A stretch of DNA of 32,222 bases, taken from assembly GCA_035623275.1 (NCBI GenBank), contig DASPTT010000046.1, positions 1-32,222 of the forward strand, read 5' to 3'. The position numbers and the translations under genes are program-made. The stretch comes from DASPTT01 sp035623275. Its GTDB lineage: Bacteria > Actinomycetota > Acidimicrobiia > Acidimicrobiales > UBA8190. The notes beneath the pieces are model-generated. The model did not search any database, was not told the origin of the DNA, and saw only the letters and a program-made list of their open reading frames with translations. Shown in pieces: positions 1 to 8,411 of the stretch; within the stretch, counting starts at the first letter, position 1; each line of letters opens with the position of its first letter.

Positions 1-1
1 G

Positions 2-379
2 ATGGGCACGATGCAGTTCGCCGGCACGCCATCGAGCGTCTGGACGCAGTCCCCTGCGCCGTTGGCGGTCGAGGAAGCCGCGCTGCAGTCGTTCTTCGGC
101 GGTCTCCATGCCGCCGCGCAGCATCGAGCCGATTGGTGGTCGACGCTCGCACCGGGCGTCACGATGCCGGCCCCGCTCTCGGGGGCCACGGTGTCGGGCC
201 ACGACTCGCCGCTCGACGTCACCATCACCGCGGCCGGCACGACGCCGACCGCAGTCACGCTCGACACGGTCGTCACCCTTTCGGGCGGCGCCGCGCCGGG
301 GGAGTACTCGGAGCACATCACCGAAGCCGTCAACGGCGGCACGATCGTCATCACGGGATGGGAGGTTGACCATGCTTGA
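2..379 (+). CDS. Unrecognised protein, probably the C-terminal part of a gene entering from the left
   Basis: The frame is open from the first bases of the window and stops with TGA at 377-379, giving at least 125 residues. An ATG at base 2 could be a start, but the gene may begin upstream. I do not recognise the family. The visible part has a helical-looking stretch (about residues 23-48, rich in Ala, His and Trp) followed by a beta-rich half dominated by Thr and Val, ending in GWEVDHA. No signal peptide, membrane segment or known motif is visible. Its last eight bases overlap the start of the next gene, so the two are very likely co-transcribed and translationally coupled. Confidence 0.55.
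   Translation: MGTMQFAGTPSSVWTQSPAPLAVEEAALQSFFGGLHAAAQHRADWWSTLAPGVTMPAPLSGATVSGHDSPLDVTITAAGTTPTAVTLDTVVTLSGGAAPGEYSEHITEAVNGGTIVITGWEVDHA
361..366 (+). promoter_or_regulatory. Ribosome binding site GGAGGT
   Basis: A near-perfect Shine-Dalgarno sequence lies inside the end of the upstream reading frame, five bases before the ATG at 372. It fixes the start of the next gene at 372 rather than at upstream in-frame codons such as the ATG at 108. Confidence 0.75.
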
Positions 380-1112
380 CGCGGTCATTCAGAAGGCAGC
401 ACTCCGGATGGAGGCAGACGGGGTCGGGCTCGAGGACGTGCTCATGCCGCGGCACGCGATCCGGCGTTGGGTCGGCCGTGGCGGTGCCGCGGTGGGCGGC
501 GCGGCGAGCCTGGCCATCGGCGCGGTCCTCGGGGGCGCGTTCGAGGGCATTCCGATCCTCATGGCGCCGCCGGCCGCAGCGGCCGCACCGGCGCCGGCCA
601 CCGCAGGCCTGCAGTCGGGCGCGCCGTGGACGCTCGCCAGCGGCCTGATCGGCGGGTCGACGCTCCCGGTCCCCTCGCTGCCGACCACCCTCCCGACCCC
701 CCCGAGCCTGCCGACCACGCTGCCCTCCCTGCCGACGGGCAACATCCCCGGTCCGATCCCTGGCCCCGGCTGCGTGCTGAGCTGCAGCGGCGGGGGCAAC
801 GGGGGCAGCGACGGCGGCGGCGGCGGCTCCGGGGGCGGCCCGGGCGGCGGCGGCGGCCACACCGCCGGCGGGAACACCCTCGGCCAGGTCGTGGGCACCG
901 TCGGCCAGGTCGTGGGCTCGGTCCCGGTGGTCGGCTCCACCCTCGGGGGCGTGGTCAACCAGGTCGGCGGCGTCGTCGACAACCTGCCGCTTCCCGGCGG
1001 TGCCGGCGCCGCAGCGGCCGGCGGCGGCTCGACCTCGGGCATCACCTCCACCGCCACGACCACGGTCAACGGCGTGGTGAAGAGCGCAACGGGTCTGGTG
1101 GGCGGCCTGTAG
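372..1112 (+). CDS. Pro/Gly-rich membrane-anchored or secreted protein of unknown function
   Basis: The predicted protein has 246 residues. About 35 N-terminal residues with basic and acidic side chains precede a hydrophobic Ala/Gly/Ile/Leu segment (about 36-65) that could be a signal sequence or membrane anchor. The rest is low complexity: Ala-Pro runs, repeated Leu-Pro-Thr/Ser units (about 95-125), a Gly/Ser tract (about 138-165) and Val/Gly-rich repeats of the GQVVG type. Two cysteines (VLSC region and just before) could form a disulphide. The start is set by the GGAGGT site at 361-366 and overlaps the preceding stop. I recognise no enzymatic family. The composition suggests a cell-envelope or surface protein, which is inference. 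The final codons sit in a GC-rich hairpin. Confidence 0.7.
   Translation: MLDAVIQKAALRMEADGVGLEDVLMPRHAIRRWVGRGGAAVGGAASLAIGAVLGGAFEGIPILMAPPAAAAAPAPATAGLQSGAPWTLASGLIGGSTLPVPSLPTTLPTPPSLPTTLPSLPTGNIPGPIPGPGCVLSCSGGGNGGSDGGGGGSGGGPGGGGGHTAGGNTLGQVVGTVGQVVGSVPVVGSTLGGVVNQVGGVVDNLPLPGGAGAAAAGGGSTSGITSTATTTVNGVVKSATGLVGGL
880..917 (+). repeat. 17-bp direct repeat inside the Gly/Val-rich tail
   Basis: The sequence TCGGCCAGGTCGTGGGC occurs at 880-896 and again at 901-917. It encodes the repeated peptide GQVVG in the low-complexity tail of the 372-1112 protein. Confidence 0.8.
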
Positions 1113-1123
1113 ACCGGCCGCCC
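1100..1123 (+). terminator. GC hairpin over the stop codon, possible terminator
   Basis: GGGCGGCC at 1100-1107 pairs perfectly with GGCCGCCC at 1116-1123 around an 8-base loop that contains the TAG stop. No T-run follows, so it is not a canonical intrinsic terminator. Hairpins without a U tract are proposed to act in actinobacteria, so the role is plausible but unproven. Confidence 0.35.
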
Positions 1124-1549
1124 CACGCGATCGGTCGCCGACGCCCGCGGGCCCGTCCCCGGCCCCCGCACCCCGCATGGGGGCCCCCGATCCCCGCACG
1201 GGTTCGCCGTGGTGGGATCGGGCGCCGCCGGCCGTCGGAACCGAGTGCAGCCCACCGGGGGAGGTCTCGGGTGCGGTCCACCTGCCCCCCGAGACCGGGT
1301 TCGGGGCCTCCCCCCGGGCTGCCGCAGGTGCTGTCGCAGGAGCGAGACCGCGCGCCCGGTGACCACGGGCCGAAGGCCGCAGGTGCCGTGCCCCTCGACC
1401 GCAAGAACGGGGCCTTCCTCACGTTTTTCTCCTGAAGCGCCGATGCACAGTCCGCACGGCGCTCTGCGGGGAGGCGCCGGCTGCTGCCCTCGGGGGGGCG
1501 TTGGTGCGGTCCGTCAACGGCGGCCGACCATGGACGAAAGGGGTGGGCG
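1113..1549. other. Gene-free leader upstream of the mce operon
   Basis: About 437 bases show no convincing gene on either strand; the reading frames that cross it have Arg/Pro/Gly-rich shadow composition. It holds G/C-run palindromes near 1176-1200, a weak 5-bp stem (GCCCC at 1390-1394 with GGGGC at 1409-1413) followed by a T-rich stretch at about 1424-1429, and presumably the promoter of the mce operon. I could not identify a clear -35/-10 pair. Confidence 0.6.
1537..1543 (+). promoter_or_regulatory. Ribosome binding site AAAGGGG supporting a TTG start
   Basis: This purine-rich block lies six bases upstream of TTG at 1550. It is the main support for the rare TTG start of the first mce-operon gene, because no in-frame ATG or GTG lies closer. 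Confidence 0.5.
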
Positions 1550-2344
1550 TTGGACACGCTGTCCGCGCCGATCAGCGAGAAGGTCACGAACGTGGTGCGC
1601 GAGATCGGCGCCATGTTCGCCCTCGCCCTGGAGTCTGTGCGACTCGGGTTCCGCCACGGCGTGCCCGTCGGCGAGTTCGTCGACCAGTGCTGGTTCCTGG
1701 CCCGTGTCACCACCCTGCCCCTCATCCTGATCTCGGTGCCCTTCGGCGCGGTCATCGCGCTGGAGGTCGGCTCCCTGCTCCAGCAGATCGGCGCCCAGTC
1801 GCAGCTCGGCGCGGCCATGGTCCTGGCCGTCGTGCGCGAGCAGGCCCCGGTGGCGACGGCGCTGCTCATCGCCGGTGCCGGCGGGTCGGCCATGTGCGCG
1901 GACCTCGGGTCGCGCCGGATCCGGGACGAGCTGTCGGCGATGGAGGTGATGGCCGTCAACCCGCTGCAGCGGCTCATCCTCCCGCGGATCCTGGCGGCGA
2001 CGGTCGTGGCGGTGCTCCTCGACGCGGTGGTGAGCGCGGCCGGCATCGCCGGTGGCCTCTTCTTCGGCACGCACTCGATCCACATCACGTCGAGCAGCTT
2101 CTTCGCCACGTTCTCCGAGCTGAGCCAGCTGGCCGACCTCTGGATGGCCCTGTTCAAGGCGGCCGTGTTCGGCTTCCTGGCGGCGATGGTCGCCTGCTAC
2201 AAGGGCTACTACGCCAAGGGCGGACCCAAGGGCGTCGGCGACGCGGTGAACCAGGCGGTCGTGGTCACCTTCGTCCTGGCCTTCTTCGTCAATTTCGTGC
2301 TGACGGTCGTGTACTTCAACTTCGTCCCGCAGAAGGCGATCTGA
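1550..2344 (+). CDS. yrbEA: YrbEA: MlaE-family permease of an Mce transporter
   Basis: This 264-residue integral membrane protein has the MlaE/YrbE permease fold, with several hydrophobic segments over most of its length. It carries the conserved cytoplasmic motif of the family in the middle (RIRDELSAMEVMAVNP, about residues 123-138), which is thought to contact the ATPase. In actinobacteria, paired YrbE proteins form the inner-membrane channel of Mce complexes that import lipids such as cholesterol or fatty acids. The start is TTG, supported by the AAAGGGG site upstream. The stop TGA overlaps the ATG of the next gene by one base (TGATG), as expected in an operon. Length is normal for the family. 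The transported substrate cannot be told from the sequence. Confidence 0.93.
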   Translation: MDTLSAPISEKVTNVVREIGAMFALALESVRLGFRHGVPVGEFVDQCWFLARVTTLPLILISVPFGAVIALEVGSLLQQIGAQSQLGAAMVLAVVREQAPVATALLIAGAGGSAMCADLGSRRIRDELSAMEVMAVNPLQRLILPRILAATVVAVLLDAVVSAAGIAGGLFFGTHSIHITSSSFFATFSELSQLADLWMALFKAAVFGFLAAMVACYKGYYAKGGPKGVGDAVNQAVVVTFVLAFFVNFVLTVVYFNFVPQKAI

Positions 2345-3255
2345 TGGCCGCCGCCTCCGCACCGCCGCCGGAGGCATCGGGCGCCGTGCTCGACGCGCCG
2401 GGCGCCGGCCGTGTGGCCCCGGTGATGCGAAGCCGGGTGGCGGACGCGGGGAGCGGCCTCGCATCGGCGCTCGACCAGGCGTACGACCAGCTGCTCTTCT
2501 ACCTCAAGTGCCTCCTGTACCTGCCGAGGGGGCTCAAGTACCGCAAGGAGATCACGCTGCTGGTCTCCGACATCACCATCGGCACGGGGGCGCTCGTGAT
2601 CGGCGGCGGGATGCTCTTCGTGGTGATGAGCATCTCGTTCTTCACCGGGACCGAGGTCGGCCTCGAGGGCTTCACCGGCCTGCAGCAGATCGGCGCGCAG
2701 GCGTTCACCGGCGTCATCTCGTCGCTGGCCAACACCCGCGAGATCACCCCGCTGGTGGCGGGCGTCGCGCTCGCAGCGCAGGTGGGCGCGGGGTTCACGG
2801 CCCAGCTCGGCGCCATGCGGATCTCCGAGGAGGTCGACGCCCTGGAGGTCATGGGCGTCGACAGCTTCGTCTACCTGGTCACCACGCGCGTGTGGGCCGC
2901 GCTGATCTGCATGATCCCGCTGTACCTGGCGGCGCTCTTCGCCAGCTTCATCGCCACCCAGCTGGTGGTCACCAAGTTCTTCGGTCTGTCGGTCGGCGTC
3001 TACCAGCACTACTTCCACCTGTTCCTGCCGCCGATCGACGTCTTCTACTCGTTCGTCAAGGCCATGGTGTTCGCCGTGGCGGTGACGATCATCCATTGCT
3101 ACTACGGCTACCGCGCCAGTGGCGGCCCCGCGGGCGTGGGTGTCGCCGCCGGGCGTGCCATCCGCATCTCGATCATCGCCGTCGTCGTCCTCAACTTCCT
3201 GCTGTCGATGATCATGTTCGGCGGCGCCGGCTCGACGGCGAAGTTGGTCGGATGA
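2344..3255 (+). CDS. yrbEB: YrbEB: second MlaE-family permease
   Basis: This 303-residue protein is the partner of the upstream YrbE permease. It has a longer, Ala/Pro-rich hydrophilic N-terminus (about residues 1-40), then the MlaE domain with multiple membrane segments and the conserved motif EEVDALEVMGVDSFVYL in the middle (about residues 161-177). YrbEA and YrbEB are expected to form a heterodimeric permease that receives lipid from the Mce protein channel. The ATG sits directly on the preceding stop, and the gene ends in an ATGA overlap with mceA. No ATP-binding subunit is encoded in the cluster; in mycobacteria the shared ATPase MceG (Mkl) is encoded elsewhere, and that is the likely situation here. 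Confidence 0.93.
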   Translation: MAAASAPPPEASGAVLDAPGAGRVAPVMRSRVADAGSGLASALDQAYDQLLFYLKCLLYLPRGLKYRKEITLLVSDITIGTGALVIGGGMLFVVMSISFFTGTEVGLEGFTGLQQIGAQAFTGVISSLANTREITPLVAGVALAAQVGAGFTAQLGAMRISEEVDALEVMGVDSFVYLVTTRVWAALICMIPLYLAALFASFIATQLVVTKFFGLSVGVYQHYFHLFLPPIDVFYSFVKAMVFAVAVTIIHCYYGYRASGGPAGVGVAAGRAIRISIIAVVVLNFLLSMIMFGGAGSTAKLVG

Positions 3256-4553
3256 GGACGATGCCGCGCTGGGCGCGCTTCGTCTCGGTGGTCGTCGCCG
3301 GCGTGGTCGCCGTGGCAGCCGTCACGGTCCTCATCAAGGTGTCCAACGGCGCGCTGTCGGGCGACTACACGCTCACCGGGAACTTCGCCAAGGCCGGGAC
3401 CGGCCTTCACCCCGGCTCCGAGGTCACCTTCCGGGGCGTGCAGGTCGGGCGGGTGACGGCGATCACGCTGGTGGACCGCCAGGCGCAGGTGTCGATGGAC
3501 GTCGAGCCGGGCTTCCTCGTCCCCTCCGACGCCACGGCCACGATCCGGCCGCTCAACGTCTTCGGCGCGGAGGAGGTGGCGTTCGACTTCCCCCAGGGGG
3601 ACCGGACGGCGGCGCTGCATCCGGGTTCGACGATCGCGCGCACCGACGTGTCGAGCGAGCTCGGCGACCTCTTCGCCGCGGCCGACCCGCTGCTGTCGAC
3701 CATCGACACGACCGACCTGTCGACGATCGTCTCGACGCTGGCGCAGGCCTCCGACGGCGAGGGGCCCACACTGGCGGCCAGCATCCAGGAAGGCGCCAAG
3801 CTCGCCGACCTCCTCGACCGCACCCTGCCGGCGCAGCTGCAGGCGCTCGACTCGTTCAACGGCTTCACCGCCGCGTTGGCGCCGACGGGCGGGTCCCTCA
3901 ACGCGCTCTCCGACGCCGAGAACCAGGCGCTGCCCGCCTTCAACGCGAACGCGTCGACCTACGCCAAGCTCCTGGACACCCTGACCCCCTTCGCCGACGA
4001 CCTGTCGCAGTTCCTCGCCGCCTACCGCCCCGACATCCAGACGCTGTTGGCCTCCGGCGACAACGTGGCCCGGGTGCTGCTCACGCGCCAACAGGACGTC
4101 GGCACCCTCATCAAGGGCCTGGGCATCTACTTCACGAAGCTGGGCAATTCGGTCGACCAGACCGAGACGCTGCCGGACGGCTCGCACTTCGCCTACTTCC
4201 AGACGTTCATCTTCTTCGACGACATCAACAACCTGATCTGCGGGCTCATCGCGCCCTCTTCCCCCGGACTGAGCTTCCTGGCCCCGCTGCAGCAGGCGCT
4301 GTCGGGCGCGGGCACACCGCTCGACTGCTCGAGCCAGATCGCGGCGTTCGACCTGGCCCAGGACAGCGGGACGGCGGGCCCGTCCTCGGTGTCGCAGTCG
4401 GCGCAGTCGCTCTCCAATCAGGCGTACCAAGCGCTCGGCGCCCCCCAGCCCGGCGGCTCGGGCGGCCTCGGCGGGCTCGTCGGCTCACTGCTCGGCTCGG
4501 GCTCAGGCGGCTCGGGCTCAGGCGGCGGCCTGCTCGGGGGGTTGGTCCCGTGA
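3252..4553 (+). CDS. mceA: MceA: Mce/MlaD-family lipid-transport protein
   Basis: This 433-residue protein has a single N-terminal membrane anchor (about residues 9-27) followed by the MlaD/Mce domain (about 38-115; core motif GSEVTFRGVQVGRVTAITL). A long helical region then runs to about residue 370, as in actinobacterial MceA with its Mce4_CUP1-type extension. MceA-F assemble into a periplasm-spanning tube that carries lipids to the YrbE permease. The C-terminus is a Gly/Ser-rich tail with a perfect 15-bp tandem repeat in the DNA. Start and stop overlap both neighbours (ATGA, GTGA). Position as the first mce gene after yrbEB supports the A assignment. Confidence 0.92.
   Translation: MRTMPRWARFVSVVVAGVVAVAAVTVLIKVSNGALSGDYTLTGNFAKAGTGLHPGSEVTFRGVQVGRVTAITLVDRQAQVSMDVEPGFLVPSDATATIRPLNVFGAEEVAFDFPQGDRTAALHPGSTIARTDVSSELGDLFAAADPLLSTIDTTDLSTIVSTLAQASDGEGPTLAASIQEGAKLADLLDRTLPAQLQALDSFNGFTAALAPTGGSLNALSDAENQALPAFNANASTYAKLLDTLTPFADDLSQFLAAYRPDIQTLLASGDNVARVLLTRQQDVGTLIKGLGIYFTKLGNSVDQTETLPDGSHFAYFQTFIFFDDINNLICGLIAPSSPGLSFLAPLQQALSGAGTPLDCSSQIAAFDLAQDSGTAGPSSVSQSAQSLSNQAYQALGAPQPGGSGGLGGLVGSLLGSGSGGSGSGGGLLGGLVP
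4494..4523 (+). repeat. 15-bp perfect tandem repeat in the mceA tail
   Basis: GGCTCGGGCTCAGGC occurs at 4494-4508 and immediately again at 4509-4523. It encodes GSGSG repeats in the disordered C-terminus of MceA and is a likely site of replication-slippage length variation. Confidence 0.85.
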
Positions 4554-5782
4554 GGTCCCCCGCGGAGACCGTGCGCCACTACGCGCAGAAGATCCGCCAC
4601 AGCGGCCTCTTCACCCCGACCGCGCTCAAGGTCCTCGCCTTCGCCGCCGCCTGCCTGGTGGTGCTCGCGGTCCTGGCCGCCAAGATCGGCAACCTGAGCT
4701 TCTTCACCCATCGCGCCGGCTACACCGCCGAGCTCTCCGACGCCACCGGGCTGCAGCCCGGGGACGACGTGAAGATCGCCGGCGTGACCGTCGGACAGGT
4801 GACGGGCGTGACCGTCGTGCGCGACCACGCGCAGGTCACCTTCACCCTCGACGACGACGTCCACCTGCGGTCCACCACGCAGGTCGGGACGCAGTGGCAC
4901 AACGTGCTGGGCCAGCAGTTCCTCTACCTCTACCCGGGGAGCAACGGCCCGCGCCTGGCGGCGGGTTCGACGATCCCGATGTCCGACCAGGTGTCCTCGG
5001 CCGACGTGGGCGCGCTGCTCAATTCGCTCGGGCCCCTACTCGGCGCGCTGCACCCCCAGCAGGCGAACGCCGTGGTCGAGAGCCTCGCCTCAGCCCTTCA
5101 GGGCAACGAGACCCAGGTCGACTCCCTCATCGCCAACGCGGCGACGGTCTCGCAGTCGGTGGGTGACGTCGACACCCAGGTCGGCCAGGTCATCGACCAG
5201 ATGAACCAGGTGCTCGGGGCGCTCAGCACCCGCAGCGGCGACCTGGGCACGGTGGTGGCGAACCTCCAGACGGTGGCATCGTCGCTGGCGGGCCGCAACG
5301 ACCTGCTGGACCAGACGGTGACCAACCTCGGCCAGGTGGCCGGCGAGGTGGCGTCGCTCGAGGCCGACACCCACGGGTCCCTGTCGGGTGCGATCGCCAA
5401 CCTCCAGGCCGTGTCGTCGATGATCCAGGCCCACGAGGCCGTGCTGAGCCAGGGCCTCAGCACGCTCGGGTCGGGACTCGCCCCGTACACGCTCGACACC
5501 ACCTACGGCCAGTGGTTCGAGATCCAGACCGTCTACACCTGCCTCGCCGACGAAACGGGGTGCACCTACTACCAGGCGAACAACCCGCCGGCGGGATCGG
5601 GCCCCTTGGGGACGCTGCCGGCCAAGGGCGTGCCCGCACCGGCCAACGGCAGTGGGCTCGTCCCCGGGCTCGGCGGGACGAGCACCACGAGCGCGGCCGG
5701 GGCGGGGGCGGGGTACGCCTCGGTGGGTGACGTCCTGCAGATGGTCGAGGGCACGGGCACGTTCAGCGGGAGCGGATCGTGA
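4550..5782 (+). CDS. mceB: MceB: Mce-family protein
   Basis: The protein has 410 residues. A hydrophobic anchor (about residues 27-45) precedes the Mce domain (about 55-130; GDDVKIAGVTVGQVTGVTV then VLGQQFLYLYPG). A long Gln/Asn/Leu-rich helical region (about 150-310) is predicted to build the tunnel-like needle of the Mce hexamer. A late segment with two cysteines (VYTCLADETGCTYY) probably forms a disulphide outside the membrane. The tail is Gly/Ala/Ser-rich. The start is GTG overlapping the mceA stop, and the gene ends in GTGA with mceC. Confidence 0.92.
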   Translation: MRSPAETVRHYAQKIRHSGLFTPTALKVLAFAAACLVVLAVLAAKIGNLSFFTHRAGYTAELSDATGLQPGDDVKIAGVTVGQVTGVTVVRDHAQVTFTLDDDVHLRSTTQVGTQWHNVLGQQFLYLYPGSNGPRLAAGSTIPMSDQVSSADVGALLNSLGPLLGALHPQQANAVVESLASALQGNETQVDSLIANAATVSQSVGDVDTQVGQVIDQMNQVLGALSTRSGDLGTVVANLQTVASSLAGRNDLLDQTVTNLGQVAGEVASLEADTHGSLSGAIANLQAVSSMIQAHEAVLSQGLSTLGSGLAPYTLDTTYGQWFEIQTVYTCLADETGCTYYQANNPPAGSGPLGTLPAKGVPAPANGSGLVPGLGGTSTTSAAGAGAGYASVGDVLQMVEGTGTFSGSGS

Positions 5783-7011
5783 AGGCCTTCACCGAACGCG
5801 ACAACCGGGTGATCGGGTTGGTGGTGATCGTCGCGGCCGCCGTCATCGTGCTCGGCGTCCTGATGCTCAACCGCTCGGTGTTCACCCCCAGCTACACGGT
5901 CCACGCCCGCTTCGCCGACGCCGCGGGCATCGGCAAGGGCGCGCCGGTGACGATCGCGGGCGTCAAGGTCGGCGCCGTCTCCGGCGTGCACCTGCAGGGG
6001 GACACGGTGGTGGCCGACCTCGCCCTCGACCACGGCACGGTCCTCCCGGCCAGGACCGCCGCGGCCATCGAGGTCCAGACCGTCCTCGGCGTGCTCGACG
6101 TCGCCTTGAAGCCCGAGTCCGGCTGGAGCCACCCCCTGCAGGCGGGCGCGACCATCACCGACACCTCCGTGCCCGTGGAGTTCCAGGACCTGGAGAACAC
6201 GGCGGGCACCCTGCTCCAGCAGAGCGACGTCAGCGCCTTCAACCAGCTCATCAGCTCCCTGGCCAGCGTGACCCAGGGCAAGCAGGCCGAGGTCGCTGCC
6301 ATCCTGTCGGGCCTGGACCGCTTCACCGGCGTCATCGACTCGCGCAAGGGACAGGTCAGCGGGCTGATCGACGCGGCGAACACGCTCGCTTCCACGGTGG
6401 CCGGGCGGGACCAGCAGCTCGCGGGCGTGGTCGACAACCTGTCGACGGTGGTCCAGGGCCTCGCGGCGCGCTCGGCCGACCTGGCCCAGCTCGTGCAGAG
6501 CGTCGAGCAGTTCGCGGCGCAGACCTCAAGTCTCGTGGGGCAGAACCAGCCGCAGATCCTGGGCCTGCTCTCGCACCTCAACTCCATCCTGGCCGTGGTC
6601 CAGCAGCACCAGGAGGACCTGGCCCAGGGCGTCGCCTACCTGACCTCGGGGCTGCGCGGCTTCTCGTCGATCGGGTACTCCGGTCCCGCCGACGCTCCCA
6701 ACTCGTGGGGCAACATCTACGACCAGCTCCTCGGCACGGCCGGCGGCTACGGCGTCCTCGGCAATTGCGGCGCCCTCGACGAGGCGCTCACAGCGGCATT
6801 CGGGCCCGACCCCCTGCCCTGCGACGCGCAGAGCGGCCCGCTCGTGGGGTCCACCAGCCAGCTCTCGGGCGGGCCGGGCGGCGCGCAGGGCACCACCACC
6901 TCCGCCACGTCGGGGCCGGGGACCAAGGCGGGGACCAAGGGCTCGGCCGCCTCGGCGGGGTCCGCGCCCAACCCGTTGCAGCAGCTGCTCTCGCCGCTGC
7001 TCGAAGGATGA
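5779..7011 (+). CDS. mceC: MceC: Mce-family protein
   Basis: This protein also has 410 residues. After a short charged N-terminus comes a membrane anchor (about residues 12-30), then the Mce domain (about 36-112; GAPVTIAGVKVGAVSGVHL and a VLGVLDVAL strand). A helical stretch with repeated Gln/Asp/Leu heptad-like spacing runs to about residue 300. A pair of cysteines (GNCGALDEAL and LPCDAQS) lies near the end, before a Gly/Thr/Ser-rich tail. GTG start and stop overlaps bind it to its neighbours. It has no lipobox, unlike the next two Mce proteins. Confidence 0.91.
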   Translation: MKAFTERDNRVIGLVVIVAAAVIVLGVLMLNRSVFTPSYTVHARFADAAGIGKGAPVTIAGVKVGAVSGVHLQGDTVVADLALDHGTVLPARTAAAIEVQTVLGVLDVALKPESGWSHPLQAGATITDTSVPVEFQDLENTAGTLLQQSDVSAFNQLISSLASVTQGKQAEVAAILSGLDRFTGVIDSRKGQVSGLIDAANTLASTVAGRDQQLAGVVDNLSTVVQGLAARSADLAQLVQSVEQFAAQTSSLVGQNQPQILGLLSHLNSILAVVQQHQEDLAQGVAYLTSGLRGFSSIGYSGPADAPNSWGNIYDQLLGTAGGYGVLGNCGALDEALTAAFGPDPLPCDAQSGPLVGSTSQLSGGPGGAQGTTTSATSGPGTKAGTKGSAASAGSAPNPLQQLLSPLLEG

Positions 7012-8411
7012 CCATGCGACCGACCCGCTCCCTGCGCGCGCTGATCGCCGTCCTGGCCATGGCCACGGGTGCGGTCACGCTCTCCGCGTGCGTGGGCGGC
7101 TCGCCGCCCACCACGCTGACGGCCACCTTCTCCGACGCCGAGGGACTCTTCCCGGGCAACGCGGTCGACGCGCTCGGGGTGCCCATCGGCACGGTGACCC
7201 AGGTGACCCCCGTGGGCGACCACGTGGTCGTGACCATGAGCGTCGACCCGAGCACGCCGCTGCCGGCCGGCGTCGACGCCGCGCTGGTGTCGCCGCAGCT
7301 GCTCGGCGAGCCCTCGATCGAGCTCGCACCCGGCTACAGCGGTGGCCCGCGCCTGGCCTCGGGTGCCGCCATCCCCCTCAGCCGCACGTCGGTCCCCGAG
7401 TCGACCGACCAGCTCCTGAAGGACCTGCAGAAGTATCTCGGCGAGGTCCAACCCCAGACCGTTGGGAGCCTCGTGTCCAACCTCGCCCAGGACCTCCAGG
7501 GCCAGGGGGCGGCGCTCAACCAGTTGCTGGGTCAGGGAGCCGCCACCTTGCAGACCCTGGCCCAGAACGGCGACAGCCTGGGCCAGCTCAACGGCTCGCT
7601 GGCCTCGATCACCCAGACCCTGCGCCAGCGCTCGGCCACCGTGGCCCAGCTCATCCAGCAGTACGACGCGGTGTCGACCGTCCTGGCACAGAACGCCGGG
7701 CCCCTCGGTGACGCGGTCACCCAGCTGGCCCAGGCCGACGCGCAGATCTCCAGCGTGCTGGCGCCCAACCTCCAGCCCCTGCAAGGCGACATCAGCACGA
7801 TCACGCAGGTGGGGAGGACGTTGGACCGCAACCTGTCGAACCTGGACCAGGGGCTCCAGTCCTCGGTGGCCCTGTTCGGCGCAGCCGGCCGTGCCGTCGA
7901 CCCGGTCCACGACTGGCTGAACCTGAACAACCAGATCCCCGCCGGCGTGACGAGCGCCTATGTGGCCAGCCTGCTTCGCGACCGCCTGGCCGGTGTGTGC
8001 CGGCGGGTGTTGGCCAACCACTCGAAGGGGCTCTCGGCCAGCGCCATCGCCACCCTGCAGACCTGCGGCAACCCCGATTCGGGCTTCTTCGACCCGCTCC
8101 TGGCGGTGATCCCGGGCGTGGTGGACAAGCTCGGGGGCACCACCGGCCCGAGCCCCCCATCCCCCCAGCAGGTCCTGAGCCAGGGCATCGCCGAGATCCC
8201 CGGCGTCACCCCCGCCCAGCAGTCGTCGACGTCGTCGATCCCCGCCTCGCAACTCGGCGGCGCGTCGGGCAGCTCGCTCGATTCCGGGGCGAACCTGCCG
8301 CCGATGACGACGTCGAACACGTCGACCCAGTCCAAGTCCAACGGTGGCGCCCTCGGCGGCCTGCTCCACGGCCTGCTCGGTGTGGCCGACTTCTTCGGGA
8401 GCCTCCTGTGA
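7008..8411 (+). CDS. mceD: MceD: Mce-family protein with a lipoprotein signal
   Basis: This 467-residue protein is the longest Mce protein here. It starts with a basic region, a hydrophobic stretch and the lipobox LSAC (Cys28), so it is predicted to be lipid-modified. The Mce domain follows (about residues 36-110; GNAVDALGVPIGTVTQVTP and LLGEPSIELAPG). A long Gln-rich helical domain (about 125-300) and a Pro/Ser/Gly-rich tail complete it. Two cysteines in CRRVLANHSK...TCGNPDSG may pair. The ATG at 7008 overlaps the mceC stop; the ATG at 7014 is an equally good alternative, two residues shorter. In the mycobacterial operons I recall, only the E protein is the classical lipoprotein, so the lipobox here is noteworthy. 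Confidence 0.9.
   Translation: MTMRPTRSLRALIAVLAMATGAVTLSACVGGSPPTTLTATFSDAEGLFPGNAVDALGVPIGTVTQVTPVGDHVVVTMSVDPSTPLPAGVDAALVSPQLLGEPSIELAPGYSGGPRLASGAAIPLSRTSVPESTDQLLKDLQKYLGEVQPQTVGSLVSNLAQDLQGQGAALNQLLGQGAATLQTLAQNGDSLGQLNGSLASITQTLRQRSATVAQLIQQYDAVSTVLAQNAGPLGDAVTQLAQADAQISSVLAPNLQPLQGDISTITQVGRTLDRNLSNLDQGLQSSVALFGAAGRAVDPVHDWLNLNNQIPAGVTSAYVASLLRDRLAGVCRRVLANHSKGLSASAIATLQTCGNPDSGFFDPLLAVIPGVVDKLGGTTGPSPPSPQQVLSQGIAEIPGVTPAQQSSTSSIPASQLGGASGSSLDSGANLPPMTTSNTSTQSKSNGGALGGLLHGLLGVADFFGSLL

Noticed and set aside
1390..1430. Intrinsic terminator upstream of the mce operon
   Set aside because: The stem is only five base pairs with a large loop and the T-run is displaced, so it was not called.
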